From Streptomyces fulvoviolaceus (GTDB taxonomy: Bacteria > Actinomycetota > Actinomycetes > Streptomycetales > Streptomycetaceae), in contig NZ_JOEY01000059.1 in NCBI RefSeq assembly GCF_000718165.1, positions 1 through 50,712 of the forward strand: a stretch of DNA of 50,712 nucleotides, in the 5' to 3' direction. Shown piece by piece: positions 19,205 through 27,485 of this stretch (position 1 is the first letter of the stretch; each line of letters opens with the position of its first letter). The notes beneath the pieces are model-generated. The model was not told the origin of the DNA. It was given only the letters and a program-made list of their open reading frames with translations, and searched no databases. The position numbers were made by a program, and so were the translations under genes.

Positions 19205-20153
19205 GGTAGCCGAGTTGGGCTCGGCTTTCGCTGCCGAGGGTCGCGGCGAGTTTGGCTATGTGGACCCGGGCGGTGCGGATGTTCATGCCGAGGCGGTCGG
19301 CGATGACGGCGTCGGTGTGGCCTTCGATGAGGAGGGCGGCGATGGCGCGCTGGCGGGGCGTGATGCCGTTCAGGGTGGGCTGCCGGACGGCTTGGGGGTA
19401 CATGGGCGTGGCCAGGCGCCAGAGGCGGTCGAAGGCGGTGGCCAGGAAGCCGACGAGGGCGGGGTGGCGGACCTCCAGGGCCAGCGTTCGGTCCTTGTTG
19501 GCGGGGATGAAGGCCACCGTGCGGTCGACGATGAGAAGGCGGTCGGTGACTTCGTCGAGGGTGCGGGCCTCCACGTCGCCCTGCAGCCGTTCGTAGCGGG
19601 CGACCAGCGTGGGAGAGTGCCTGAGGGTGTGCTGGTAGAGCGTGCGAATTCGGCCGCCGCGGTCGAGCAGGGCCTGATCGCGGTCCAGGGCCTGGACATG
19701 GCGGTACGGGGCATCGCGGGTGTGAGTGGGGTAGGGCTGGACGGCGAGGAGTTCGCCTGAGGCGTTGGCCATGGCCTGGGTGATGGCCTCGTTGATGCGG
19801 TCCATTCCGCTGAGCACGCTGACTGCCGGGGTGTCCGCGGCGCCCGTGCGACGCCCGTCGATCCGCATGAGAGGTTCGAACAGGTCCGCCAGCCGTTGTC
19901 CGCGTCGCCGCTCGTCCGCGATGCGCTCTTCCGCGGTTCGCAGCATTCGATGAAGGGCCACGACAGGGGCCACGGGTTCCAGTCGTGTGAGGTCCGTGAC
20001 CGCGGGGTGCAGCAGACCGAAGTCGAGCAGGCAGGGCGCCGCTTCGGCGTCGGCACTGCTGACGTACCCGTCGCGCAGGGCGCGTTCGTACAGCTCCGTG
20101 CCTGCCGTGCACAGGTCTTCCACGCCGTGCTCCGGGTGTGGCGGCGCGCTCAC
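19167..20153 (-). CDS. LuxR-type helix-turn-helix regulator, paralogue 2
   Basis: The 328-residue protein shares its whole architecture with its neighbours: CLLDFGLLHP near residue 45, RTLDEVTDRLLIVDRTVAFI near 200, and a C-terminal LuxR helix-turn-helix (RQRAIAALLIEGHTDAVIAD, MNIRTARVHIAKL). Cytoplasmic, with no receiver domain, so it is not a classical response regulator. The GTG at 20153 has a clear GGAGG ribosome-binding site. It lies 20 nt downstream of paralogue 3 on the same strand, so the two are probably co-transcribed. The ligand or signal is unknown. Confidence 0.88.
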   Translation of the reverse strand: MSAPPHPEHGVEDLCTAGTELYERALRDGYVSSADAEAAPCLLDFGLLHPAVTDLTRLEPVAPVVALHRMLRTAEERIADERRRGQRLADLFEPLMRIDGRRTGAADTPAVSVLSGMDRINEAITQAMANASGELLAVQPYPTHTRDAPYRHVQALDRDQALLDRGGRIRTLYQHTLRHSPTLVARYERLQGDVEARTLDEVTDRLLIVDRTVAFIPANKDRTLALEVRHPALVGFLATAFDRLWRLATPMYPQAVRQPTLNGITPRQRAIAALLIEGHTDAVIADRLGMNIRTARVHIAKLAATLGSESRAQLGYLIGQSGILDREG

Positions 20154-20173
20154 TCCGTACCTCCCTCCTGCGT

Positions 20174-21187
20174 TCAGTGGCCCTGCTCCAGGATTCCCGA
20201 CTGCGCGATGAGGTAGCCGAGTTGAGCCCGACTGCCACTGCCCAGGGCCGCCGCGAGCTTGGCTATGTGCGCCCGGCAGGTCCGGACGTTCATACCGAGC
20301 CGGCGGGCGATGGCCTCGTCGACGTGGCCCTCGATGAGGAGCTTGGCTATCGAGCGCTGGACGCCGGTGATGCCTTCCGAGGTCACGTCGTGGGGAAGCT
20401 CCTCGGTCAGGGGAACCGCCCGCTGCCAGAGGTGTTCGAAGACCTTGCGCAGGTAGACGACCAGCCCCGGGTGGCGGAGCTCCAGAGCCACGCTCCGGTC
20501 GTCACTGGCGGGGATGAACGCGACGTCCTCGTCGAAGATGATCAGGCGCTCTACGAGTTCTTCGAGGGTACGGACCTGCACATGGTCGCGGGGCATGTGC
20601 TCCACGTACGCGAGGGTCCCCTGGCTGTGTCTGGCGGTGTGCTGGTAGAGCGTACGGAAAATGACACCGCGGTCGGTCAGGGGCCTGTCCCGCTTCAGGG
20701 CCTGAGTGAGCGCGTCCACGGGGCGGCCGCCGCCGGGCTGGATGGTCAGCACCTCGGTCTGGCACTCGGCGGTGGCCGAGTTCAGTGCCGCGTTGATCCG
20801 GTCGAACCCCTCCAGCACGGTGATCGCGTGGATGCTTCCCTGGCTCTGGGTGCTGATCGCGATGAAGGGATCGAAGGAGTCCGTCAGCTCGATGGTCTGG
20901 ATCCTGCGTTCCTGAATCTCACGCTCCAGGGGCTGGAGCCGCTGCGCCAGGGCGACGGAGGGTGCCACTGGGCGCAGCCAGTTAGCATCGTCCGGATCCG
21001 GGTGCAGAAGCGCGAACTCCAAGAGGCATGGTGCCGTGGTGTCCACATCCATGCGATTGATACGTCCGGAGCGCAGGGCCGTGGCATAAAGCCGCGCTCC
21101 TTCGTCACACAAGTCGGTAATCGCATGGGGATGTGTCTGTTGTGAGTTGTTTGTTGGCAATTCTCCACCCCCCAGGGTCCTGAACAT
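20174..21187 (-). CDS. LuxR-type helix-turn-helix regulator, paralogue 3
   Basis: The 337-residue protein is the third paralogue (CLLEFALLHPDPDDANWLRP, RTLEELVERLIIFDEDVAFI, C-terminal helix-turn-helix with MNVRTCRAHIAKLAAAL). Its C-terminus nearly repeats that of paralogue 2 (RAQLGYLIAQSGIL against RAQLGYLIGQSGIL), evidence of duplication. It diverges from the exported-peptide gene across ~85 bp, making it the best candidate regulator of that gene. The N-terminal ~15 residues, rich in Asn and Gln, fit poorly and the ATG at 21187 lacks a well-placed ribosome-binding site, so the start is uncertain. Confidence 0.85.
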   Translation of the reverse strand: MFRTLGGGELPTNNSQQTHPHAITDLCDEGARLYATALRSGRINRMDVDTTAPCLLEFALLHPDPDDANWLRPVAPSVALAQRLQPLEREIQERRIQTIELTDSFDPFIAISTQSQGSIHAITVLEGFDRINAALNSATAECQTEVLTIQPGGGRPVDALTQALKRDRPLTDRGVIFRTLYQHTARHSQGTLAYVEHMPRDHVQVRTLEELVERLIIFDEDVAFIPASDDRSVALELRHPGLVVYLRKVFEHLWQRAVPLTEELPHDVTSEGITGVQRSIAKLLIEGHVDEAIARRLGMNVRTCRAHIAKLAAALGSGSRAQLGYLIAQSGILEQGH

Positions 21188-21217
21188 GCAGGAACATGAT
21201 GCATCGCTCCTGTGGCA

Positions 21218-21247
21218 TTGACGTGCCTGAATGAGCCATCGTCTTGT
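21218..21247 (+). promoter_or_regulatory. Candidate promoter of the exported-peptide gene
   Basis: TTGACG (21218-21223) is followed after 18 nt by TCTTGT (21242-21247), placing transcription start shortly before the GGGGGAGAGGA ribosome-binding region. Dyads including GATGCATC (21199-21206) lie between it and regulator paralogue 3 and could be operators. This rests on box similarity only. Confidence 0.35.
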
Positions 21248-21272
21248 TTCGCGGGGGAGAGGAATCCATCAA

Positions 21273-21494
21273 GTGAGGACGAAGCCGACTATGCGAGCGA
21301 GATTGCTTGGCTCAGTGCTTGCCACGGTCTTCTCCGCCGTTGTGGTCGTCAGTGCGCTGGGTGAAGGGCCTGTGAAGGCCTCTCCGCTGGACACGGGCTG
21401 GACCTCGGTGCAGGCGGACACCGGCTGGACCCTGGAGCCGGCGACCACCACCGATAGTGGGCAGACGGGCGAGTCGGAGGAGGCCGGCGCATGA
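21273..21494 (+). CDS. Small exported peptide with repeated DTGWT motif
   Basis: The product is about 73 residues: a basic start (MRARL), a hydrophobic export segment (LGSVLATVFSAVVVVSALG), a probable cleavage after VKA, then a ~40-residue mature part with two copies of DTGWT (LDTGWTSVQ, ADTGWTLEP) and an acidic Thr/Ser/Glu tail. It has no cysteine and I recognise no described family. The GTG at 21273 follows GAGAGGA by 9 nt; the ATG at 21291 is an alternative giving 67 residues. The stop overlaps the next start (ATGA), so peptide and Rieske-like protein are coupled. A secreted signal or a modified peptide is possible; neither is shown. Confidence 0.72.
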   Translation: MRTKPTMRARLLGSVLATVFSAVVVVSALGEGPVKASPLDTGWTSVQADTGWTLEPATTTDSGQTGESEEAGA

Positions 21495-21826
21495 CCACGC
21501 CTCCCGACGACCGCTCCTTCCGCAGAGAAATGGCCACTGCCTACCGCTCCGGCTGGCACTTCATCGACCTGGTCACCGCGATCCCCCACTCCGGTGACTC
21601 GTTGATGGTGACCGTCTTCGGTGAGCCGGTCGTCGTGACGCGGGACGAGGACGAGGACGTGCGGGCGTACCGGTGTCTGCGGCGGCCTCGGGGGGCGCCG
21701 CAGCCCGTGCGGTGTGCCATCCGGTACGGAATGATCTTTGTGAATCTCGACCAACGAGACCACCGGCTGGTGGAGCCCGAGTCCCCCACTCCACGGACCA
21801 TCTCAGCCACCCCCCGCAGTGCCTGA
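21491..21826 (+). CDS. Rieske-like protein lacking ligand histidines
   Basis: This 111-residue protein is coupled to the exported peptide by a 4-nt overlap. It resembles the N-terminal Rieske module of ring-hydroxylating oxygenases: YRSGWHFIDLVTAIPHSGDS, then FGEPVVVTRDEDEDVRAY, then RGAP, then MIFVNLD. A working Rieske centre needs Cys-x-His and Cys-x2-His. Here the candidate positions read C-L-R (near residue 63) and C-A-I-R (near 76), separated by only ten residues, so both histidines are absent and the 2Fe-2S cluster is unlikely to form. There is no catalytic domain. It may be a decayed remnant or a scaffold or recognition protein for the peptide. The homology is moderately sure, the function unknown. 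Confidence 0.65.
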   Translation: MTTPPDDRSFRREMATAYRSGWHFIDLVTAIPHSGDSLMVTVFGEPVVVTRDEDEDVRAYRCLRRPRGAPQPVRCAIRYGMIFVNLDQRDHRLVEPESPTPRTISATPRSA

Positions 21827-22013
21827 CGCGATTCCCCCGTCGTAACAGATCGCTCAGGTGCTTCCCCCCGCAGCGGCGTCACCGTGACCTGAACACGGTG
21901 ACGCCGCTGCAGTTTTGCGGGACATTTCCGGGTATCGGGGCAATCAGGGGTGGCCGAAAGTCGCCGATCCCGCCCCGGTGGCCCCACTGGTCCCGTCCTG
22001 TTCCCTCGCCGCC

Positions 22014-22427
22014 TCATCCCCGCCCCATCGCCCCCGTCAGCTCGATCTCGATCACCACCCGGGACGGGTTCGGCGACGGCGTCCGCTCGTAGCGCTCGGC
22101 GTACCGCCGTTCCGCCTCCGTGATCCGCGCGGGTTCGGTGCGGACGTACGCCCGCCCCTCCAGCGTCGCCCACCGCCGCCCGGCCATCTGGCAGACGGCC
22201 ACCCGCGCCCCCTCCGGACCGGCCGCGAGCACGTTCCGCACCTTCCTGCTCGACTTGCTCGCGATCACGCGAGCCAGGCGCGCCTCGGGATCGTATGTAA
22301 CCCCGACGGGGACGACGTGCGGGCTGCCGTCCGGGCGGGGTGTCGTCAGGGTGCACAGGTGCCGCTCCCGCCAGAAGGTGAGGTACGACGGGTCGGGGGT
22401 GCCGGGGTCCTGGGCGTACTCGGTCAT
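22014..22427 (-). CDS. PPOX-class F420/FMN-dependent oxidoreductase
   Basis: The 137-residue protein has the split-barrel pyridoxamine-phosphate-oxidase-like fold common in actinobacteria: RHLCTLTTPRPDGSPHVVPV for the first strands, then ASKSSRKVRNVLA and GRRWATLEGRAYV. Such proteins bind F420 or flavin and reduce small substrates; which cofactor applies cannot be settled from sequence. The ATG is at 22427. It diverges from clpB across 129 bp containing the HspR operator. Confidence 0.88.
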   Translation of the reverse strand: MTEYAQDPGTPDPSYLTFWRERHLCTLTTPRPDGSPHVVPVGVTYDPEARLARVIASKSSRKVRNVLAAGPEGARVAVCQMAGRRWATLEGRAYVRTEPARITEAERRYAERYERTPSPNPSRVVIEIELTGAMGRG

Positions 22428-22465
22428 GGACCGGAACCTAGCTCTCAGGCCTTCCCCCGTCCCCC

Positions 22466-22486
22466 CTTGAGTGGAATAGACTCAAC
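22466..22486. promoter_or_regulatory. HspR operator (HAIR) at clpB
   Basis: CTTGAGT-N7-ACTCAAC differs from the consensus only in its last base. It ends 70 bp before the clpB GTG. A further half-site, TTGAGT, lies at 22501-22506. Control of clpB by HspR through such repeats is established in Streptomyces. Confidence 0.9.
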
Positions 22487-22556
22487 TTTGTGTACGCTGA
22501 TTGAGTCAGTACCGGGATACGCGGGATACGACTGACGCAAGGAGGAGAGCACCGAC

Positions 22557-25163
22557 GTGGACGCCGAGCTGACCAACCGGAGCCGGGAAGCGATCAACGC
22601 GGCCGGCAACCGTGCCGTGACCGGGGGGCACCCCGACCTCACCCCCGCCCACCTGCTCCTCGCCCTGCTCGAAGGGCGAGGCCCCCAGGGCAACGAGAAC
22701 ATCGTCGATCTGCTCGCCGCCGTGGAGGCGGACCAGGCGGCCGTGCGGGCGGGTGCGGAGAAGGTCCTCGCCGGCCTCCCCAGCGTGACCGGATCCACCG
22801 TCGCGCCCCCGCAGCCCAGCCGCGAGCTGCTCGCCGTCATCGCGGACGCGCAGGCCCGCGCCAAGGACCTCGGCGACGAGTACCTCTCCACCGAGCACCT
22901 GCTCATCGGCATCGCGGCCAAGGGCGGCCAGGCGGGCGACGTGCTCACTCAGCAGGGGGCCACCGCCAGGAAGCTGCTGGACGCCTTCCAGAAGTCCAGA
23001 GGAGGGCGCCGGGTGACCACAGCCGACCCCGAGGGGCAGTACAAGGCCCTGGAGAAGTTCGGGACCGACTTCACCGCCGCCGCCCGGGAGGGCAAGCTCG
23101 ACCCCGTCATCGGGCGGGACCAGGAGATCCGGCGGGTCGTGCAGGTGCTCAGCAGGAGGACCAAGAACAACCCCGTCCTCATCGGTGAACCCGGCGTCGG
23201 CAAGACCGCCGTCGTCGAGGGGCTCGCCCAGCGGATCGTGAAGGGGGACGTGCCCGAGTCCCTCAAGGACAAGCGGCTCGTCGCGCTCGACCTCGGGGCC
23301 ATGGTCGCCGGGGCGAAGTACCGCGGTGAGTTCGAGGAGCGGCTGAAGACCGTCCTCGCCGAGATCAAGGACTCCGACGGGCAGATCGTCACCTTCATCG
23401 ACGAACTGCACACCGTGGTGGGCGCGGGCGCCGGCGGCGACTCCGCCATGGACGCCGGCAACATGCTCAAGCCCATGCTCGCCCGCGGTGAGCTGCGCAT
23501 GGTGGGCGCCACGACCCTCGACGAGTACCGCGAGCGGATCGAGAAGGATCCGGCGCTGGAGCGCCGCTTCCAGCAGGTCCTCGTCGCCGAACCGTCCGTC
23601 GAGGACACCATCGCGATCCTGCGCGGGCTCAAGGGCCGTTACGAGGCCCACCACAAGGTGCAGATCGCGGACAGCGCGCTCGTCGCCGCCGCGACCCTCT
23701 CCGACCGGTACATCACCTCCCGCTTCCTGCCCGACAAGGCCATCGACCTCGTCGACGAGGCCGCCTCCCGGCTGCGGATGGAGATCGACTCCTCGCCCGT
23801 CGAGATCGACGAACTCCAGCGCGTCGTCGACCGGTTGAAGATGGAGGAGCTGGCCCTCGAGAAGGAGACCGACCCCGCCTCGCGCGAGCGGCTGGAGCGG
23901 CTGCGCCGCGACCTCGCCGACAAGGAGGAGGAGCTGCGCGGCCTCACCGCCCGCTGGGAGAAGGAGAAGCAGTCCCTCAACCGCGTCGGCGAGCTGAAGG
24001 AGAAGCTCGACGAACTGCGCGGCCAGGCCGAACGCGCCCAGCGCGACGGCGACTTCGACACCGCCTCCAAGCTGCTCTACGGCGAGATCCCCACCCTCGA
24101 AAGGGACCTGGAGGAAGCCTCCGAGGCCGAGGAGGAGGTCTCCAGGGGCACCATGGTCAAGGACGAGGTCGGCTCCGACGACATCGCGGACGTCGTCGGC
24201 GCCTGGACCGGCATCCCGGCGGGCCGCCTCCTGGAGGGCGAGACACAGAAACTCCTGCGCATGGAGGAGGAGTTGGGCAAGCGGCTCATCGGACAGAGCG
24301 AGGCCGTGCAGGCCGTGTCCGACGCCGTACGGCGGACCCGTGCGGGGATCGCCGACCCGGACCGCCCGACCGGCTCCTTCCTCTTCCTCGGGCCCACCGG
24401 CGTCGGCAAGACCGAACTCGCCAAGGCCCTCGCCGACTTCCTCTTCGACGACGAGCGGGCGATGATCCGCATCGACATGAGCGAGTACGGCGAGAAGCAC
24501 AGCGTCGCCCGGCTCGTCGGCGCACCTCCCGGCTACATCGGCTACGAGGAGGGCGGCCAGTTGACGGAGGCGGTGCGCAGGCGCCCGTACTCCGTGGTCC
24601 TGCTCGACGAGGTGGAGAAGGCGCATCCCGAGGTCTTCGACATCCTGCTCCAGGTGCTGGACGACGGACGGTTGACGGACGGCCAGGGCCGTACGGTCGA
24701 CTTCCGCAACACGATCCTGGTCCTGACGTCCAACCTGGGCAGCCAGTTCCTGGTCGACCCGGTCACCAGCGAGGCCGACAAGAAGCAGCAGGTGCTGGAC
24801 CTGGTCCGGGCCTCCTTCAAGCCGGAGTTCCTCAACCGGCTCGACGACCTGGTCGTCTTCTCGGCGCTGAACAAGGACGAGCTGAGCCACATCGCGCGCC
24901 TCCAGATCGGACGGCTCGCCAAGCGGCTGGCCGAGCGGCGCCTCACCCTGGAGGTCACCGAGGAGGCCCTGGCCTGGCTCGCCGAGGAGGGCAACGACCC
25001 CGCGTACGGCGCCCGCCCCCTGCGCCGCCTCGTCCAGACCGCCATCGGCGACCGTCTCGCCAAGGAGATCCTCTCCGGCGAGGTCAAGGACGGCGACACG
25101 GTCCGGGTGGACGCCTTCGGGGACGGACTGATCGTGGGACCGGCCACCGGCAAGACGCTCTGA
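22557..25163 (+). CDS. clpB: ATP-dependent disaggregase ClpB
   Basis: ClpB is the hexameric AAA+ disaggregase that pulls polypeptides out of aggregates together with DnaK/DnaJ/GrpE. The 868-residue protein has the N-terminal Clp repeat domain (~1-145), the first AAA+ module with Walker [10 protein letters not shown] near residue 210, the long coiled-coil middle domain (~410-525) that contacts DnaK and separates ClpB from ClpA/ClpC, the second AAA+ module with Walker [10 protein letters not shown] near 611, and a C-terminal small domain. The GTG start follows a strong ribosome-binding site (AAGGAGGAG at 22539-22547) and the HspR operator. It belongs to the same regulon as the dnaK operon 18 kb upstream. 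Confidence 0.98.
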   Translation: MDAELTNRSREAINAAGNRAVTGGHPDLTPAHLLLALLEGRGPQGNENIVDLLAAVEADQAAVRAGAEKVLAGLPSVTGSTVAPPQPSRELLAVIADAQARAKDLGDEYLSTEHLLIGIAAKGGQAGDVLTQQGATARKLLDAFQKSRGGRRVTTADPEGQYKALEKFGTDFTAAAREGKLDPVIGRDQEIRRVVQVLSRRTKNNPVLIGEPGVGKTAVVEGLAQRIVKGDVPESLKDKRLVALDLGAMVAGAKYRGEFEERLKTVLAEIKDSDGQIVTFIDELHTVVGAGAGGDSAMDAGNMLKPMLARGELRMVGATTLDEYRERIEKDPALERRFQQVLVAEPSVEDTIAILRGLKGRYEAHHKVQIADSALVAAATLSDRYITSRFLPDKAIDLVDEAASRLRMEIDSSPVEIDELQRVVDRLKMEELALEKETDPASRERLERLRRDLADKEEELRGLTARWEKEKQSLNRVGELKEKLDELRGQAERAQRDGDFDTASKLLYGEIPTLERDLEEASEAEEEVSRGTMVKDEVGSDDIADVVGAWTGIPAGRLLEGETQKLLRMEEELGKRLIGQSEAVQAVSDAVRRTRAGIADPDRPTGSFLFLGPTGVGKTELAKALADFLFDDERAMIRIDMSEYGEKHSVARLVGAPPGYIGYEEGGQLTEAVRRRPYSVVLLDEVEKAHPEVFDILLQVLDDGRLTDGQGRTVDFRNTILVLTSNLGSQFLVDPVTSEADKKQQVLDLVRASFKPEFLNRLDDLVVFSALNKDELSHIARLQIGRLAKRLAERRLTLEVTEEALAWLAEEGNDPAYGARPLRRLVQTAIGDRLAKEILSGEVKDGDTVRVDAFGDGLIVGPATGKTL

Positions 25164-25181
25164 CCGGGGGTGCCGGCCGTG

Positions 25182-25337
25182 TCACACGGCCAGCACCCAC
25201 ACCACGACGATGGCGAGAAAGCCGATCACCATCAGCACCGGCAGCCCCAGAATGAGCCCGACCACCCACCACCGGGTCCGCCCGGCGGGGGCCTGCGCCT
25301 CCTCGTACCCCGTTGTTCCGCCCCTTGTCACGGTCAT
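25182..25337 (-). CDS. 51-residue single-pass membrane protein
   Basis: This small gene lies convergent to clpB. It encodes a hydrophilic N-terminus (TRGGTTGYEEAQAPAG), two Trp after RTR, then one long hydrophobic helix (VVGLILGLPVLMVIGFLAIV) reaching the C-terminus. The ATG at 25337 is preceded by a purine-rich GGGGTGGGG. Its stop sits in a short hairpin (25176-25191) that may also terminate clpB. I do not recognise a family; small membrane proteins of this form are common in Streptomyces and easily missed. Confidence 0.6.
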   Translation of the reverse strand: MTVTRGGTTGYEEAQAPAGRTRWWVVGLILGLPVLMVIGFLAIVVVWVLAV

Positions 25338-25640
25338 TGGCCCCACCCCTTCGCACACCGGCCGTCTCCTACCGGTCAGATCCTGTCAGCTGACGGCTGA
25401 GACGTCCCGTCGGACGGGAGTGCGGTGCTGCGCACCTCGCCGGAAGAGGAACCGTCGAATGGCGTGAAAGCCCCGGTCCGCACGGCCTCGTCCGGCAGCC
25501 TCGCAGGTCGGCGGGCGGTTCACCGCCTGTCGGCGGTGGCGCGGGGTGAGGATTCTTCCGAGGCCGCAGGAGTATGGGGCGCCGATCACGGCTAGGGTCG
25601 AAGTCAGGTAACCACGTGCAATCCTCAGGAGTACCCACCG
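25338..25640. other. Intergenic region (303 bp)
   Basis: No convincing gene is seen. It contains two short hairpins (CCCGTC-G-GACGGG near 25405-25418 and CACCGCC-TGTC-GGCGGTG at 25521-25538) and a -10-like TAGGGT at 25593-25598, probably the promoter of the YbjN-domain gene at 25641. Confidence 0.5.
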
Positions 25641-26171
25641 ATGTCTATCGACCCGTCCTCGATTCCGAACTTCGGGGGCCAGCCCGAGCCGCAGCCCGGC
25701 GGTCCGGCGGGCCCCGTCGTTCCGGATCAGGACCTCGTGAAGCAGCTCCTCGAACAGATGGAGCTGAAGTACGTCGTCGACGACGAGGGTGACCTCGCGG
25801 CGCCGTGGGAGCAGTTCCGTACGTACTTCATGTTCCGTGGGGAAGGGGACCAGCAGGTCTTCTCCGTGCGGACGTTCTACGACCGGCCCCACCAGATCGA
25901 CGAGAAGCCGCTGCTGCTGGAGTCCATCGACGACTGGAACCGGCGGACCCTGTGGCCCAAGGTCTACAGCCACACCCATGACGACGGCACCGTCCGCCTG
26001 ATCGGCGAGGCGCAGATGCTGATCGGGACCGGTGTCAGCCTGGAGCACTTCGTCTCCTCCACGGTCAGCTGGGTGCGGGCCGCCATCGAGTTCGACAAGT
26101 GGCTCGTCGAGCAGCTCGGCCTCGAGCAGGACGTCGAGGAGGCGGAGAAGCCCGAGGACGGCGAGGAGTAG
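25641..26171 (+). CDS. YbjN domain-containing protein
   Basis: The 176-residue cytoplasmic protein has a Pro/Gly-rich lead-in, then a YbjN (type III secretion chaperone-like) fold: LVKQLLEQMELKYVVDDEGD, a central YFMFRGEGDQQVFSVRTFY, NRRTLWPKVYSHTHDDGTVR, and a C-terminal acidic tail. YbjN proteins are linked to stress and chaperone-like roles, without a defined activity in actinobacteria. AGGAG lies 9 nt before the ATG. Confidence 0.88.
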   Translation: MSIDPSSIPNFGGQPEPQPGGPAGPVVPDQDLVKQLLEQMELKYVVDDEGDLAAPWEQFRTYFMFRGEGDQQVFSVRTFYDRPHQIDEKPLLLESIDDWNRRTLWPKVYSHTHDDGTVRLIGEAQMLIGTGVSLEHFVSSTVSWVRAAIEFDKWLVEQLGLEQDVEEAEKPEDGEE

Positions 26172-26183
26172 GTCCCGCGACAG

Positions 26184-27386
26184 TCACAGCGGCGTGTTCG
26201 CGACTACGACGAGATACGCGCCGTAGGCGAACGAGAGCCCGGCCAGGGCGCCGACCACCACGGTCGCGTGCCAGGGCCGGGCTCTCGCCGTTCGCACGAG
26301 CGCCCGGGCGAGCGGCAGCAGGAGGGGGAAGGCGGGGAGCAGGAAGCGGGGCTTCGACTCGAAGAAGCCCGAGCCGCCGAGGGCGACGAGGAGGAGTACG
26401 CCGGTGTACACGAGGAGCGGGAGCGGGGCGCGGTCGGCGAGGAGGAGGGCGTAGAGGAGGACCGCGGCCGCCACGATCACCAGCGCCATGGGGAAGACGA
26501 AGCGGTCCCCCTGGAGGAGCAGGTGGCGGGCGAAGCGGAGTGATCCGCGGCCGAAGTCGAAGCGTGAGCCCCACTGGCGCTGCACCTCGAAGTAGCCGCC
26601 GAGCAGGTCGCCCCTGCGGTGGCCGACCCACAGGACGTACGCGGCCCAGCCGAGCGGGGCGAGCGCGGCGCCCGTCCACAGGCTGTGGGAAACCTTGCGG
26701 TGTTGTTTGAGGAGCCTCCAGATCTCGTACGCCGCCGCCGCGAGCACCGCCGCCGCGACTGCGAACCCGTTGGGCCGGGCGAGTCCCGCCAGCGCGGCCA
26801 GCGTGCCCGCCCACAGCCAGCGGCCGGTGAGCACGGCGTACAGCGACCAGGCGGCGAAGGCGGTGAGCACCGGTTCCGTGTACGCCATCGACAGCACGAC
26901 CGAGTGCGGCAGCAGGGCCCAGAGGAGGACGAGGGCGGTGGCGACGGCACGGCCGTGCAGGCGGGCGGCGAGGGCGTAGATGCCGCAGGCGGCCACGGCG
27001 GCTGCCGTCCAGGACACGAGGAGGCCCGCGGCGCTGCCGCTCAGCGGGGTCAGTGTCGTGACGGCGCGGATCAGGGCCGGGTACAGCGGGAAGAACGCCA
27101 GGTCGCTGAAGACGACGTCCGGCTTGAGGTGCAGGGTGCGGGTGTATCCGTGCGCGGCGATCCCCAGATACCAGCGGGAGTCCCAGGACCGGCCGAGCAG
27201 GGTGAGCGGGTGGTGGCCGGTGGCCCAGGCGGTCGCCGCGAGCACCGCCAGGCCGGTGAGCCTGGCGGCGGCGAAGAGGCCGAGCGCGGTGCCGAGCGCT
27301 GCCGCGCGGGGGTGGGCGCGGAGCCCGCTGCCGGAGCGCGTGACGGAGGGCGGTGCGAGGGTACTGGCTTGGGTCACAACGGGCAC
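26184..27386 (-). CDS. PIG-V-like polyprenyl-phosphate-dependent mannosyltransferase (GT-C)
   Basis: The 400-residue protein has about ten membrane segments. The first extracytoplasmic loop contains WDSRWYLGIAAHGY, the conserved acidic/aromatic motif of the PIG-V/Mannosyl_trans2 GT-C family, and FFPLYPALIR follows. Such enzymes transfer mannose or other sugars from a polyprenyl-phosphate donor to glycans or proteins outside the membrane; the acceptor is unknown. The GTG at 27386 gives the longest form. A GTG at 27377 lying 7 nt after a CATTGT box is an alternative leaderless start. Its stop is 12 bp from the convergent YbjN stop. Confidence 0.8.
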   Translation of the reverse strand: MPVVTQASTLAPPSVTRSGSGLRAHPRAAALGTALGLFAAARLTGLAVLAATAWATGHHPLTLLGRSWDSRWYLGIAAHGYTRTLHLKPDVVFSDLAFFPLYPALIRAVTTLTPLSGSAAGLLVSWTAAAVAACGIYALAARLHGRAVATALVLLWALLPHSVVLSMAYTEPVLTAFAAWSLYAVLTGRWLWAGTLAALAGLARPNGFAVAAAVLAAAAYEIWRLLKQHRKVSHSLWTGAALAPLGWAAYVLWVGHRRGDLLGGYFEVQRQWGSRFDFGRGSLRFARHLLLQGDRFVFPMALVIVAAAVLLYALLLADRAPLPLLVYTGVLLLVALGGSGFFESKPRFLLPAFPLLLPLARALVRTARARPWHATVVVGALAGLSFAYGAYLVVVANTPL

Positions 27387-27485
27387 AATGCAGGGTGAAA
27401 CGGGTGCACGCGAGCATTGCGCGCCCGGGTGGGTGTGGATGCGCGGCGTGCGGCGTGGCGGCGTGACGTGAGCCGGAATCCGGCC

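Noticed and set aside
20884..21204. 106-codon minus-strand frame starting near the third regulator
   Set aside because: It is out of frame with the regulator, lacks motifs, and the regulator frame carries the conserved CLLEFALLHPDP motif over the same bases.
22506..24890. 794-codon open frame antisense to clpB
   Set aside because: It mirrors the ClpB frame in very high-GC DNA and has no recognisable motif; ClpB itself is unambiguous.
25369..25638. 89-codon minus-strand frame between clpB and the YbjN gene
   Set aside because: Pro/Arg-rich, no ribosome-binding site, and it covers the probable promoter of the YbjN gene.
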